A stretch of DNA of 64,000 nucleotides from G965213525 sp965213525 (GCA_965213525.1 OZ243889.1:3038001-3102000), one strand, 5' to 3'; shown: positions 37,118 to 46,265, numbered from the stretch's first letter. The notes: generated from the letters alone by a model not told the origin. Numbers and translations are program-made.

Positions 37118-37342
37118 CTACTTGTAGCGGTAGGTCATCCGGGCTCGGCTGAGGTCATAGGGCGACATCTCGATCTGAACCCGATCGCCGGGCAGGACGC
37201 GGATGCGGCTGCGGCGCATCTTCCCCGAGATGTGAGCCAGCACCTCGTGGCCGTTCTCGAGCTCGACGCGGAACATGGCGTTGGGCAGCGCTTCCTTGGC
37301 GACGCCGTCGAGCACGATCACGTCGTCCTTGGGCTTGGGCAT
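37118..37342 (-). CDS. infA: Translation initiation factor IF-1
   Basis: A 74-residue OB-fold protein that binds the 30S A site. [20 protein letters not shown] and [18 protein letters not shown] are the family core, and it ends [15 protein letters not shown]. It differs from the typical actinobacterial IF-1 in the N-terminus ([14 protein letters not shown]) and in RMTYRYK. It is not in the usual rpmJ-rpsM neighbourhood, so it may be a second copy. GAGAG lies upstream of the ATG. Confidence 0.95.
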   Translation of the reverse strand: MPKPKDDVIVLDGVAKEALPNAMFRVELENGHEVLAHISGKMRRSRIRVLPGDRVQIEMSPYDLSRARMTYRYK

Positions 37343-37567
37343 GCAGGGTCTCTCGTCTGGCGATCAGGGAGTTGCTGGGCGCCACCGGCGCTAGCTGAAC
37401 CTGATGCTAGCCAACGACGTCGCACACTCGGTGGTCCGGTGGCCCCCGGCGCGCCGGCCCTCCGGCGGCCCGGCCCCTGGCGAGCTCGCTGGTGAGCTGG
37501 GACCGCCCGGTAGGGTCAGCCGTCGCCGAGGCGCCTCGGCGGTGCGACGGCCGAGGGGAGGTGTCCG

Positions 37568-38602
37568 ATGAGTGGACCGCGACGTCTGACGCAGTTCAGC
37601 CACGGCGCTGGTTGAGCGTGCAAGCTCGCCCCCGGCGAGCTGGCGCAGGTCCTGCGCCACCTGACCCCGCCCGATCGACCTGAGCTGCTCGTCGATCTGC
37701 GCACCGGCGATGACGCCGCGGTGTGGCGCCTCGACGACCACCGGGCGCTCGTGCTGACCATCGACGTCCTCACCCCCGTCGTCGACGACGCGCGCACGTG
37801 GGGCCGGGTCGCGGCGGCCAACGCCGTGTCCGACGTCCACGCCATGGGCGCACGACCCCTCCTGGCGCTCAACTACGCGGCCTGGCCTCGCGACCAGCTG
37901 CCCCTCGACGACCTGGCCCAGGTGCTCGCCGGCGGCGCCGAGGTGGCGGCCACCGACGGCTTCGTCATCGCCGGCGGCCACTCCGTCGATGCCACCGAAC
38001 CGGCGTACGGCCTGGCCGTGCTGGGCGAGGTCGACCCGGCGCGCATGACCACCAACGACGCCCTGGTCGACGGCGACGTCGTGGTGCTGACCAAGCCGCT
38101 CGGGGTGGGCATCTTGACCACCGCCATCAAGGCCGGGGCCGCCATCGACCGCCAGGTCGAGGCGGTCGTCGCCTCGATGTCGTCGACCAACCGGGCCGCA
38201 GCCGATGCGGCACGACGCCATGGCGTCGCCGCTGCCACCGACGTCACCGGCTTCGGGCTGCTCGGGCACCTCGGCCGCATGGCGCTCGAGTCCTCGGTCG
38301 ACGTCGAGGTCGACGTCGCCGGCATCCCGTTGCTGCCGGGCGCTCGGGACCACGCCTCGGCCGGGGTCGTCCCCGGTGGCGCCGGGCGCAACCTGTCGTG
38401 GGCGAGGGACCGGCTCGACGCCGGCGGTACCGACGACGTCGATGTCACCGTGCTGGCCGATCCGCAGACCTCGGGGGGGCTGCTCCTCGGCGTGGGGCCC
38501 GACGGCGCTGCGGCGCTGGTGGACGATCTGGTCTCGTCGGGTCACGTGGCCGCGGTGATCGGACGGTGCGCCTCGGGCACCGGTCGCCTGCTGCTGCGCT
38601 GA
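37568..38602 (+). CDS. selD: Selenophosphate synthetase, itself a selenoprotein (TGA = Sec16)
   Basis: Read from the ATG at 37568 (GGGGAGG six bases upstream), the frame gives MSGPRRLTQFSHGAG, then TGA at 37613-37615, then ACKLAPGELAQVLRHL and continues without another stop to 38602 (344 residues counting Sec). In SelD this site is Cys or selenocysteine within GAG-C/U-x-C-K, and the essential Lys is here too. A SECIS-like hairpin follows. Other SelD features: TGDDAAVW, AMGARPLLALN, TDVTGFGLLGHL and ADPQTSGGLL. It makes selenophosphate from selenide and ATP. A caller that stops at TGA would start the gene at 37721 and lose the active site. Confidence 0.92.
37623..37659 (+). promoter_or_regulatory. 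Bacterial SECIS element in selD
   Basis: The hairpin at 37641-37659 has a perfect 8-bp stem (TGGCGCAG / CTGCGCCA) with GGTC at the apex. The 17 bases 37642-37658 closely resemble the SelB-binding mini-helix of E. coli fdhF. The apex G lies about 33-34 bases past the TGA, in the range reported for bacterial SECIS. A second perfect hairpin, AGCTCGCC/GGCGAGCT with a CCC loop (37623-37641), sits between it and the TGA. The two hairpins share one base. Confidence 0.75.
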
Positions 38603-38830
38603 CCGACGGGTCGGCGCCACCGACGGGGCGCGGCTCGGCGTCGGTCCCCTAGCGAGCGCTGCCCCGCCGAGCGGTTGCGCCTTCGAATGCGTGGCGTGGT
38701 CCTGACGGTGTCGCTAGCGTTCCCGATGCTCACGGTGCGTGCGCCGTGGCCCACCGGCCGACCCCGGTCGGTGGCCCGCCGGGGGAGGGCGGGACCGTCG
38801 AGGAGCCCACGGGCTCCAGGGAGGGAACTG

Positions 38831-40258
38831 ATGGACACGCGATGGATGCGCCTGCTGGGCGCGCTGCTCGCCCTGGCCCTGGTCGGGGCGGCCTGCGGGG
38901 ACGACGAGGACGCCGACGTCGACGTCGGCGAGGCGGTCGACGAGGTCACCGAGGGCGCCGAGGACGTCGCCGGCGAGGTCGACGACGCGGTCGATGGCGA
39001 CACCGAGACCGACACCGAGGCCGACAGCTCCGCGACGGCCGGCGGGTCCGGGGACCTCGGGGCCATGGACTTCTCGGGTGAGACGATCACCATCCTCGGA
39101 CCCGAGACCGGTGAGGAGGCCGAAGGCTTCGAGGCCGGGTTGGCTCCCTTCGAAGAGGCCACCGGCGCCACCGTCGAGTACAACGCGAGCCGTGACGCGA
39201 CGACCGAGCTGAACCTCGCCATCGAGGCCGGCACTCCGCCCGACGTCGCGGTGATCCCCCAGCCCGGGCGCATCCAGTCCTTCGGGGCGAGCGGCGACGC
39301 GGTGGCGATCCCCCAGGAGACCGTCAATGCGGTGGCCGAGAACTTCAACCCGTTCTGGCTGGAGCTGGCCACCGTCGACGGCCAGGTCTACGGCATGCCC
39401 AACAAGGCCGACGTGAAGAGCCTGGTCTGGTACAACCCGCAGGTCTTCGACGAGAACGGCTACGAGGTCCCCGAGACCTGGGACGAGCTCGAGGCCCTCA
39501 GCGAGCAGATGAAGGGCGACGACATCGCCCCGTGGTGCGTCGGGCTGGTCTCGGGCGACGCCACCGGCTGGCCCTTCACCGACTGGATGGAGGACGTGAT
39601 GCTGCGCCTCCACGGTCCTGAGGTCTATGACCAGTGGGTCAGCCACGAGATCCCCTTCGACGATCCGCGGGTCGCCGAGGTGGCCGAGTTCGTGACCGAC
39701 ATCTGGTTCGAGGACGGCAACGTCCTGGGTGGGCGTGACGTCATCGCCTCCACCGGCTTCCAGGAGGCGGGCCTCGGCGTGCTGAGCGGCGACTGCGGCA
39801 TGCACCGCCAGGCCAACTTCTACGCCGCCCAGTTCGTCGACGCCGGCGCCACCATCGGCACCGATGTCGACATCTTCTACCTGCCGACCATCACCGACGA
39901 GTTCGGCCAGGTCGTGCTGGGCGCCGGCACCCACCTCGTGCCCTTCAGCGAGGAGCCGGCGGTGATGGCGTTGATCGAGTACATCGGCACCCCCGAGTAC
40001 GCCAACGCCCGGATCGAGTCGGACCGGGGCGGCTTCTTGTCACCCAACACCGCGCACGACACGTCGCTGTACTCCTCCGACCTCGATCGTGATCTCGCCG
40101 AGATCCTGGTGAACGCCGACCCGTTCCGCTTCGACGCCTCGGACCTCATGCCCGGTGAGGTCGGCGCCGGTGAGTGGTGGCGCTCGGGCACCGACTACGT
40201 GTCGGGGGCCATCGACCTCGAGACGTTCCTGTCCAACACCGAGAACGCCTGGCCCTAG
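38831..40258 (+). CDS. Carbohydrate ABC transporter substrate-binding lipoprotein (AglE-like)
   Basis: A 475-residue lipoprotein: signal MRLLGALLALALVGAAC with lipobox GAAC at about residue 22, then an Asp/Glu/Val-rich linker (VDVGEAVDEVTEGAEDV, to about 75). The domain is a type 1 extracellular sugar-binding protein with FSGETITILGPETGEEAEGF and GTPPDVAVIPQPGRI, a pattern seen in alpha-glucoside binding proteins. It delivers sugar to the two permeases that follow. The ATG at 38831 has GGAGGG six bases upstream. A -10 box TAGCGT is at 38715. The sugar is inferred. Confidence 0.82.
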   Translation: MDTRWMRLLGALLALALVGAACGDDEDADVDVGEAVDEVTEGAEDVAGEVDDAVDGDTETDTEADSSATAGGSGDLGAMDFSGETITILGPETGEEAEGFEAGLAPFEEATGATVEYNASRDATTELNLAIEAGTPPDVAVIPQPGRIQSFGASGDAVAIPQETVNAVAENFNPFWLELATVDGQVYGMPNKADVKSLVWYNPQVFDENGYEVPETWDELEALSEQMKGDDIAPWCVGLVSGDATGWPFTDWMEDVMLRLHGPEVYDQWVSHEIPFDDPRVAEVAEFVTDIWFEDGNVLGGRDVIASTGFQEAGLGVLSGDCGMHRQANFYAAQFVDAGATIGTDVDIFYLPTITDEFGQVVLGAGTHLVPFSEEPAVMALIEYIGTPEYANARIESDRGGFLSPNTAHDTSLYSSDLDRDLAEILVNADPFRFDASDLMPGEVGAGEWWRSGTDYVSGAIDLETFLSNTENAWP

Positions 40259-40329
40259 GCCAGGGCGTCCGGCGACGCTTCGCCCCGGCGTCGGGTTCCC
40301 CTGGTGAGCCCGGGCCGGGGCGCCCGGCC
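40249..40329 (+). terminator. Two hairpins between binding-protein and permease genes
   Basis: CTGGCC-CTA-GGCCAG (40249-40263) includes the stop codon of the binding-protein gene. GGCCGGG-GCG-CCCGGCC (40313-40329) is a perfect 7-bp stem. Such elements often stabilise or end part of the transcript, so that the binding protein is made in excess of the permeases. Confidence 0.45.
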
Positions 40330-40427
40330 GTACCCGGTCGAGTCGCACCGGCACGGCATGTGACCTGCGGCACGCGGTGTGCCAGGATCCGAGCCGGGGG
40401 AGCTCGAGAAGCGGAGAGGGGGTCCGG

Positions 40428-42053
40428 TTGGAGACCTTGGTCCAGACGTCGATCGTGGTGGGGCTGTCGCTGGTGCTGTCAGCGGCGGTCTTCGTCGGCG
40501 CCAACCGGCTCATCGACCGCATCAAGACAGGGTGGCCGATCGCCCTCGCTGGACTCGGCGCCCTCCTCGGGGCGGTCCTGGGTGCGGTGCTGCAGCACAA
40601 CGGGGTGCTGAAGCTGGGCGGGGACGTCCCGCTGTACGCCATCGGCCACGGATGGCTGACGATCCTCGTCGGTGCGGCCATCGGTGCGGCGCTCGGCTAC
40701 GCCATCGGTTCGGCCCGAGAGCCCTCGCTGGAGCGGCGAACCCGCCTCGAGGAGCGGTGGCGTCCCGTCGCCTTCGTCGGACCGGCGGTCTTCTTCATCG
40801 GCATGGGCCTGGTGGTGCCGAGCATTCGCACCATGTTGCTGTCGTTTCGTGAGGGGCGACGGGGCGAGGGCGGGTTCTCGCTCGTGCAGTACCGACAGAC
40901 CTTCGGCGACGAGAGCTTCTTCAACCTCGACGGTCTGGGCGACATCTTCACCAGCCGTCTCATGGTCGTCGGCGTGTTCGCCGTGGCCTTCGCTGCGGCC
41001 GCGGCGTGGCTGAGCACCCGCAAGACCGTCGGCGGCCACGTCACCCGGCGCGCCGAGGGCCTCGACCGGGTGCTGCTCGGCATCGTCGGCGGGCTCGTGG
41101 TCCTGGCGGTGATCGGGTTGGTCGAGGCCATCATCCGAGAGCCCAACCGGTCGTGGATCTACGACGAGATCCTCACCCCGCTGGTCTCCAGTCCCATCAC
41201 GCTGACCGTCAGCCTCTTGGCCCTGGTCGGCCTGGCGGTGGTGTGGGCGGCCAGCCGCAACGCGGGCGGGCACCGCGAGCCGCTCGACTGGGGCGCCCCC
41301 ATCTCGTCGACGTCGCTGCTGCTGGCGGTCATCCTCGTGCTGTTCGCCGTGTTCTCGACGCTGGAATCGACGCTGTGGAACAACTTGTGGTGGGTGGCGG
41401 TGGTGACCGGCATGTCGGTGACCTTCGGGCTGCTGCTCGCCGTGCTGGCCGACCGGTCCCGAGGCGAGAAGACCGCCCGCACGTTGATCTTCTTGCCGAT
41501 GGCCATCTCGATGGTGGGCGCCGCGGTCATCTGGGACTTCATGTACGAGACGGTGTTGACCGGTGATCAGACGGGGCTCATCAACGCCGTCCTGCAGGGC
41601 CTCGGCTTCGAGCCCCGGGGCTTCTTCATCAACTCCAGCATGATCCCGTGGAACAACTTCTGGATCATGTTGATCCTGGTCTGGATCCAGACCGGGTTCG
41701 CCATGGTCATCTTGTCCTCGGCGATCAAGGGCGTCCCCGAGGACATGATCGAGGCGGCCCGGGTCGACGGCGCCACCGAGGTCGACGTCTTCTGGCGCAT
41801 CATCATCCCGTCGATCTCCTCCACGATCATCGTGGTGACCACGACGTTGATCATCACCGTGATGAAGGTGTTCGACCTGGTGAAGGCCACCACCGGCGGG
41901 GCCAACCGCACCGACGTGATCGCCAACACCATGTTCAACCAGCTGCGGGACTTCAACTTCAGCCTGGCCAGCGCCCTCGCCGTCATCATCTTCGCGCTCA
42001 CGGTGCCGGTCATGATCGTCAACATCCGCAGGGCCGCGAGGGAGGTGGCATGA
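40428..42053 (+). CDS. Sugar ABC transporter permease, long AglF-like form
   Basis: A 541-residue permease, nearly twice the usual size. The N-terminus has extra helices (SIVVGLSLVLSAAVFVGANR, ILVGAAIGAALGYAIGS, VAFVGPAVFFIGMGLVV) and a central insert before the standard binding-protein-dependent domain. That domain has LADRSRGEKTARTLIFLPMA and the EAA loop EDMIEAARVDGATEVDVFW. It pairs with the next gene. It appears to start at TTG 40428, with GGAGAGGGGG before it; a GTG at 40377 in frame is the alternative. Its stop overlaps the second permease (ATGA). Confidence 0.85.
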   Translation: METLVQTSIVVGLSLVLSAAVFVGANRLIDRIKTGWPIALAGLGALLGAVLGAVLQHNGVLKLGGDVPLYAIGHGWLTILVGAAIGAALGYAIGSAREPSLERRTRLEERWRPVAFVGPAVFFIGMGLVVPSIRTMLLSFREGRRGEGGFSLVQYRQTFGDESFFNLDGLGDIFTSRLMVVGVFAVAFAAAAAWLSTRKTVGGHVTRRAEGLDRVLLGIVGGLVVLAVIGLVEAIIREPNRSWIYDEILTPLVSSPITLTVSLLALVGLAVVWAASRNAGGHREPLDWGAPISSTSLLLAVILVLFAVFSTLESTLWNNLWWVAVVTGMSVTFGLLLAVLADRSRGEKTARTLIFLPMAISMVGAAVIWDFMYETVLTGDQTGLINAVLQGLGFEPRGFFINSSMIPWNNFWIMLILVWIQTGFAMVILSSAIKGVPEDMIEAARVDGATEVDVFWRIIIPSISSTIIVVTTTLIITVMKVFDLVKATTGGANRTDVIANTMFNQLRDFNFSLASALAVIIFALTVPVMIVNIRRAAREVA

Positions 42054-43027
42054 CCAGCACCGTCGACGCCCCAGTCCGCGAACCCGGCCTGTTCAGCCCC
42101 GAGGGCGTCGAACGCAGCGTCGGCGGCCGCGTCAAGGGCGTGCTCGGCGCCGTGCCCACCTGGTTCCTGTGGGGCGTCGTCGTCGTCTGGACGATCCCGA
42201 CGATCGGTCTGCTCGTCTCGTCGTTCCGGCCGGTGTCAGAGATCAACCAGAGCGGCTGGTGGTCGGTCATCACCGATCCCCAGTTCACCCTCGAGAACTA
42301 CGACGAGATCCTGTTCCAGACGTCGGGTGGCAGGGAGTCGATGTGGACCCACCTGCTGAACACCCTGGCGATCGTGCTGCCGGCCACGGTGATCCCGATC
42401 GCCATCGCCAGCTTCTCCGCCTATGCCTTCGCCTGGATGGACTTCCGGGGCCGCAACTGGATCTTCGTGACGCTCATCGCCATGTTGGCGCTGCCCAACC
42501 AGATGACCTTCGTCCCGTTGCTCGAGCTGTTCAGCGGCGGGGCGGCGTGGACGATCCCGTTCACCGACATCACCCTGAAGCTCTTCCCCGAGCTCGGCAT
42601 CTCCAACACCCCGGCTGCGGTCTGGCTCACCCACACCGCCTTCGGGTTGCCGCTGGCCATCTACCTGCTGCACAACTACATCTCCCAGCTGCCCCGCGAC
42701 ATCTTCGAGGCGGCCCGCATCGACGGGGCCGACCACTACACGATCTTCTGGCGCCTCGTCCTGCCGCTGTCGTTGCCGGCGCTGGCTGCGTTCGGCATCT
42801 TCCAGTTCCTCTGGACCTGGAACGACTTCCTCGTCGCCTCGGTGTTCCTCGACGGCCAGCAGGCCCCGATGACCGTGGCCCTGGTCAACATCGTGGGCGA
42901 GCAGGGCCAGGACGCCCACCTGCGGTTCCCCGCAGGGTTCGTGACGATCATCGTGCCGCTCATCGTGTTCTTCGCCCTCCAGAAGCACTTCGTGCGTGGG
43001 CTGCTGGCCGGCTCGGTCAAGGGTTGA
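42050..43027 (+). CDS. Sugar ABC transporter permease, AglG/MalG-like
   Basis: A 325-residue membrane protein with about six helices, LLVSSFRPVSEINQSGW after helix 1, and the cytoplasmic EAA loop RDIFEAARIDGADHYTIFW. The C-terminus HFVRGLLAGSVKG is typical of the MalG-type partner. The ATG overlaps the stop of the first permease by four bases. No ATPase gene follows; the energising subunit is presumably encoded elsewhere and may be shared. Confidence 0.9.
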   Translation: MTSTVDAPVREPGLFSPEGVERSVGGRVKGVLGAVPTWFLWGVVVVWTIPTIGLLVSSFRPVSEINQSGWWSVITDPQFTLENYDEILFQTSGGRESMWTHLLNTLAIVLPATVIPIAIASFSAYAFAWMDFRGRNWIFVTLIAMLALPNQMTFVPLLELFSGGAAWTIPFTDITLKLFPELGISNTPAAVWLTHTAFGLPLAIYLLHNYISQLPRDIFEAARIDGADHYTIFWRLVLPLSLPALAAFGIFQFLWTWNDFLVASVFLDGQQAPMTVALVNIVGEQGQDAHLRFPAGFVTIIVPLIVFFALQKHFVRGLLAGSVKG

Positions 43028-43044
43028 TCTCACCTGCGGCTGGT

Positions 43045-43058
43045 GCGGCGATCGCCGC
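43045..43058. terminator. Palindromic hairpin between convergent genes
   Basis: GCGGCGATCGCCGC is a perfect palindrome between the end of the permease gene (43027) and the end of the Gfo/Idh/MocA gene (43065). It could end transcription from both sides. Short and without U-tracts. Confidence 0.35.
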
Positions 43059-43064
43059 CGGCGC

Positions 43065-44141
43065 TCAGGCCGAAGGATCGTCGAGGACCTCGTCGAGGGT
43101 GACCGGGCGGCCGACCTCGATCGAACGGTGCGCGGCCACCCCCACCGCCACCGAGCGGAGGCCCTCGGCGAGCTCGACCCGGGGCGGTGTGCCCCGGCGG
43201 AGGGCGTCGAGCAGGTCGAGGTGCTCGAGGTAGGACGAGCCCATGTGGTGGCCCTGGTATCGGACCCGCGCGTCGGCGACCTGTTCGATGCGCACCCCCA
43301 GGCGACCGTCGAGGCGCCGACCGAAGCGGTGCTCCATCGACGGGGTGAGGGCCTCGGCCTTGGCCTCGTCGCCGACCACCACGATCTCGCCCTGGTCCCG
43401 GGACGCCTCGGCGAACATGCACAGGTCGAGCATCGCCCGGGCGCCGTCGTCGAAGTCGACGATGACGTAGGCGTTGTCGATCATGTCGGGCACCTCGCCG
43501 TCGATGACCTCGTCGAGGTGGTTCACGTCCTGGGCCCCCGATGCCATCACCCGGACGGGTCGGGCGCCCACGATCAGGCACATCAGGTCGAAGAAGTGGC
43601 AGCACTTCTCGACGAGGGTGCCCCCGGTGTTGCGCGTGAAGCGGTTCCAGTTGCCGACCTTGACCAGGAACGGGAAGCGGTGCTCCCTGATGGCGACCAT
43701 CCGCACCCGTCCCAGGCGCCCCGAGGTGGCGTCGTCGATCAGGCGGGCGATGGGGGGGATGTAGCGGTACTCGAGGCCCACCCACACGAAGGCTCCGGCG
43801 GTGGCCGCCGCATCGGCCACGCGCCGGCAGTCGGCGATGGTGGTGCACAGCGGCTTCTCGACCAGGGCGGGGACGCCGGCGTCGATCACGTCGAGCAGGA
43901 TCTGGGCGTGGGTCACGTTGGGCGTGGCGATGACGACCACGTCGACGTCGCCGTCGTCGAGCAGGCGGCGGTGGTCGTCGTACTGGCGGACCGCACCGAC
44001 GGCGTCGATGGCCATGCCCCGCGAGCGCTCGTCGCGGTCGGCCACCGCCGTCACGACGGCGCCGTCGATGGCTCGCAGGTTCTCGATGTGCTCGATGCCC
44101 ATCATCCCGGTGCCGATGACCCCGTACCGAACGTCGTCCAC
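43065..44141 (-). CDS. Gfo/Idh/MocA-family oxidoreductase
   Basis: A 358-residue NAD(P)-dependent sugar or inositol dehydrogenase. The Rossmann start is YGVIGTGMMGIEHIENLR, with VVIATPNVTHAQIL near residue 72 and the catalytic EKPLCTT near 95. The C-terminal domain includes the GGTLVEKCCHFFDL segment with His-Phe-Phe-Asp. Such enzymes oxidise a hydroxyl on sugars or cyclitols. It converges on the sugar transporter genes and diverges from an aldo/keto reductase, which suggests a sugar catabolic cluster. GTG start. Confidence 0.88.
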   Translation of the reverse strand: MDDVRYGVIGTGMMGIEHIENLRAIDGAVVTAVADRDERSRGMAIDAVGAVRQYDDHRRLLDDGDVDVVVIATPNVTHAQILLDVIDAGVPALVEKPLCTTIADCRRVADAAATAGAFVWVGLEYRYIPPIARLIDDATSGRLGRVRMVAIREHRFPFLVKVGNWNRFTRNTGGTLVEKCCHFFDLMCLIVGARPVRVMASGAQDVNHLDEVIDGEVPDMIDNAYVIVDFDDGARAMLDLCMFAEASRDQGEIVVVGDEAKAEALTPSMEHRFGRRLDGRLGVRIEQVADARVRYQGHHMGSSYLEHLDLLDALRRGTPPRVELAEGLRSVAVGVAAHRSIEVGRPVTLDEVLDDPSA

Positions 44142-44193
44142 GTCGCCCGCGCTCCTGTCGCTGCTGCCCCGGGACCGCCGAGACCGGGTCGCG

Positions 44194-44199
44194 TACCCT
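44194..44199 (+). promoter_or_regulatory. TANNNT -10 element of the aldo/keto reductase gene
   Basis: TACCCT ends seven bases before the GTG at 44207, with no Shine-Dalgarno. Confidence 0.45.
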
Positions 44200-44206
44200 A
44201 CGCCCG

Positions 44207-45130
44207 GTGCACGCAGCAGGACCGGGACAGACGTTGGTGGACAGCGGCCCTCGACGGCTCGGCGCCGGTGGGATCGAGGCGGGCCCGTTGGCCTTCGGGT
44301 GCTGGCGCTTCACGACCCCTGACGTCGAGTCGGCCAGGGCGCTCATCGAGACCGCCCTCGACAACGGCCTCACCCTGATCGACAACGCCGACGTGTACGG
44401 CCTGGACTTCGGCGGCTCGGGCTTTGGAGCCAACGAGGAGCTGCTGGGTCAGGTGCTGGCCGCTGACCCGTCGCTGCGTGACCGCATGGTGCTGGCCACC
44501 AAGGGCGGCATCATCCCGCCGGTGCCCTATGACGCCGGCCCTGTGGCGTTGCGGAGCGCGTGCGAGGCGTCGCTGCGCCGCCTGGGTGTCGAGGTCATCG
44601 ACCTCTACCAGATCCACCGCCCCGACCTCTACACGCACCCCGCCGAGGTGGCAGCCACGCTCGCCGCGCTGCGCGACGAGGGCAAGATCCGCGAGGTCGG
44701 GGTGTCGAACCACACCCCGACCCAGACCGACGCCCTCGTCGCGCACCTGCCGTTCCCGCTGGCCACCGATCAGCCCGAGCTGTCGGTGCTGAACCTCGGC
44801 CCGCTTCGTGACGGCACGCTCGACCGGGCGATGCAGCGGGGCGTGGTGCCCCTGGCGTGGAGCCCCCTCGGCGGTGGGCGGGTCGTGACCGGCGACGGCG
44901 TGCGCCCCGAGCTGCTCGAGGTGCTGGACCGGCTCGCCGGGCGCGAGGGCGTCGACCGTGCGGCCATCGCCGTGGCGTTCGTGCTCGCCCACCCGAGCCG
45001 CCCGATCTGCATCATCGGCTCCCAGCGGCCCGAACGCCTCGGCGCGGCGTCCGCCGCCCTCGGGGTGCGACTCGACCGCACCGACTGCTACGACCTCGTC
45101 CAGGCCGCCGAGGGGGTGCCGTTGCCGTGA
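44207..45130 (+). CDS. Aldo/keto reductase
   Basis: A 307-residue TIM-barrel reductase. LIDNADVYGLDFGGSGFG has the catalytic Asp and Tyr near residue 65, MVLATKGGI carries the Lys, and VIDLYQIHRPDLYTHPAEV the His. The C-terminal CIIGSQRPERLGAASAAL binds the nucleotide phosphate. It is the first gene in a run of four to six plus-strand genes (reductase, LLM oxidoreductase, amidase, small protein, zinc dehydrogenase). The substrate is unknown. Confidence 0.88.
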   Translation: MHAAGPGQTLVDSGPRRLGAGGIEAGPLAFGCWRFTTPDVESARALIETALDNGLTLIDNADVYGLDFGGSGFGANEELLGQVLAADPSLRDRMVLATKGGIIPPVPYDAGPVALRSACEASLRRLGVEVIDLYQIHRPDLYTHPAEVAATLAALRDEGKIREVGVSNHTPTQTDALVAHLPFPLATDQPELSVLNLGPLRDGTLDRAMQRGVVPLAWSPLGGGRVVTGDGVRPELLEVLDRLAGREGVDRAAIAVAFVLAHPSRPICIIGSQRPERLGAASAALGVRLDRTDCYDLVQAAEGVPLP

Positions 45131-45173
45131 CCGCCACCGTGTGGCCCGTCGGAGCGGGAGTGGTGCAGCGGCG

Positions 45174-46265
45174 ATGACGGCTGGCAGCCGGCCCGAGATC
45201 GCATGGTTCTCGGCGCTGTGCGACGACGACTACGAGCACCTCGGCGTGCCCGAGCCTGCCCTGCGCACGACGTGGGAGCACAGCCGGGGCATCGCGCTGC
45301 GGGCCGAGGAGGGCGGCTTCGACAACCTGTTGCTGCCCTCGGGCTACGCGCTCGGCATCGACAACACCGCCTTCGCCGCCGCCATCTCGACGCTGCTGCG
45401 GCGCATGCGGGTGCTGCTGGCGGTCCGCTGCGGCGAGCTGGTCGTGCCCCAGCTCGCCCGCCAGATCGCCACCGTCGACCAGATGATGGAGGGCCGACTC
45501 ACCATCAACGTCATCAGCTCGGACGTGCCCGGTGAGCAGCTGGCCGGTGAGCCTCGCTACCGCCGCACGACCGAGGTCATGCACGTGCTGCGCCAGCTGC
45601 TCGACGGTGAACCGGTGGACTTCCACGGCGACTTCGTCGATCTCACCATCGACCCGCCCCGGGTTCGCACCGTGTCGGGCCGGTGCCCGCCGTACTACTT
45701 CGGCGGGCTGTCCGAGGCGGCCCAGGAGTGCGCAGCACGGGGCGCCGACGTGTACCTCATGTGGCCCGACACGCTCGACGAGGTCCGATCGACCGTCACT
45801 GACATGGGTGCTCGGGCGGCGGCGCACGGGCGTCACCTCCGCTTCGGGTGGCGGTCCCACGTCGTGGTGCGCGAGACCGAGGACGAGGCGCGTACGGCGG
45901 CGCGGCGGTTGCTCTCGCGCCTTGACGCCGAGCAGGGCGCAGCCATCCGAGCCCGCAGCCTCGACAGCGCCTCGGCCGGAGTCGCCCGTCAGGCCGAGCT
46001 GCGAGAGGGCGCCGACGACGAGGGGTACGCCGAGCGACACCTGTGGACCGGCGTCGGCCGGGCCCGCAGCGGCGCCGGAGCGGCGATCGTCGGCGACCCC
46101 GACCAGGTCGCCGCCCACCTACGAGCCCTCGGCGAGGCCGGCGTCGAGGCGTTCATCCTCAGCGGCTACCCCCACGTCACCGAGTGCGACCTGTTCGCCC
46201 GTCACGTGCTCACCCAGCTCGACCACGGTCCGCTCGAGGTGACGCCCTCCCCGGTGGCGGTCTGA
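45174..46265 (+). CDS. LLM-class flavin-dependent oxidoreductase, SsuD-like
   Basis: A 363-residue luciferase-fold protein close in pattern to alkanesulfonate monooxygenase. It has EIAWFSALCDDDYEHLGVPE at the start, AEEGGFDNLLLPSGYALG, VVPQLARQIATVDQMMEGRL and NVISSDVPGE, and PPYYFGGLSEAAQECAARGADVYLMW in the middle. SsuD-type enzymes use FMNH2 to release sulfite from alkanesulfonates, but related members act on other substrates and no sulfonate ABC genes are here. The ATG at 45174 is 43 bp after the aldo/keto reductase. Confidence 0.83.
   Translation: MTAGSRPEIAWFSALCDDDYEHLGVPEPALRTTWEHSRGIALRAEEGGFDNLLLPSGYALGIDNTAFAAAISTLLRRMRVLLAVRCGELVVPQLARQIATVDQMMEGRLTINVISSDVPGEQLAGEPRYRRTTEVMHVLRQLLDGEPVDFHGDFVDLTIDPPRVRTVSGRCPPYYFGGLSEAAQECAARGADVYLMWPDTLDEVRSTVTDMGARAAAHGRHLRFGWRSHVVVRETEDEARTAARRLLSRLDAEQGAAIRARSLDSASAGVARQAELREGADDEGYAERHLWTGVGRARSGAGAAIVGDPDQVAAHLRALGEAGVEAFILSGYPHVTECDLFARHVLTQLDHGPLEVTPSPVAV

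Noticed and set aside
37613..37615. TGA in selD as a nonsense mutation
   Set aside because: It falls exactly on the known Cys/Sec position, no other damage is seen, the start has a good ribosome site, and a SECIS-like hairpin follows.
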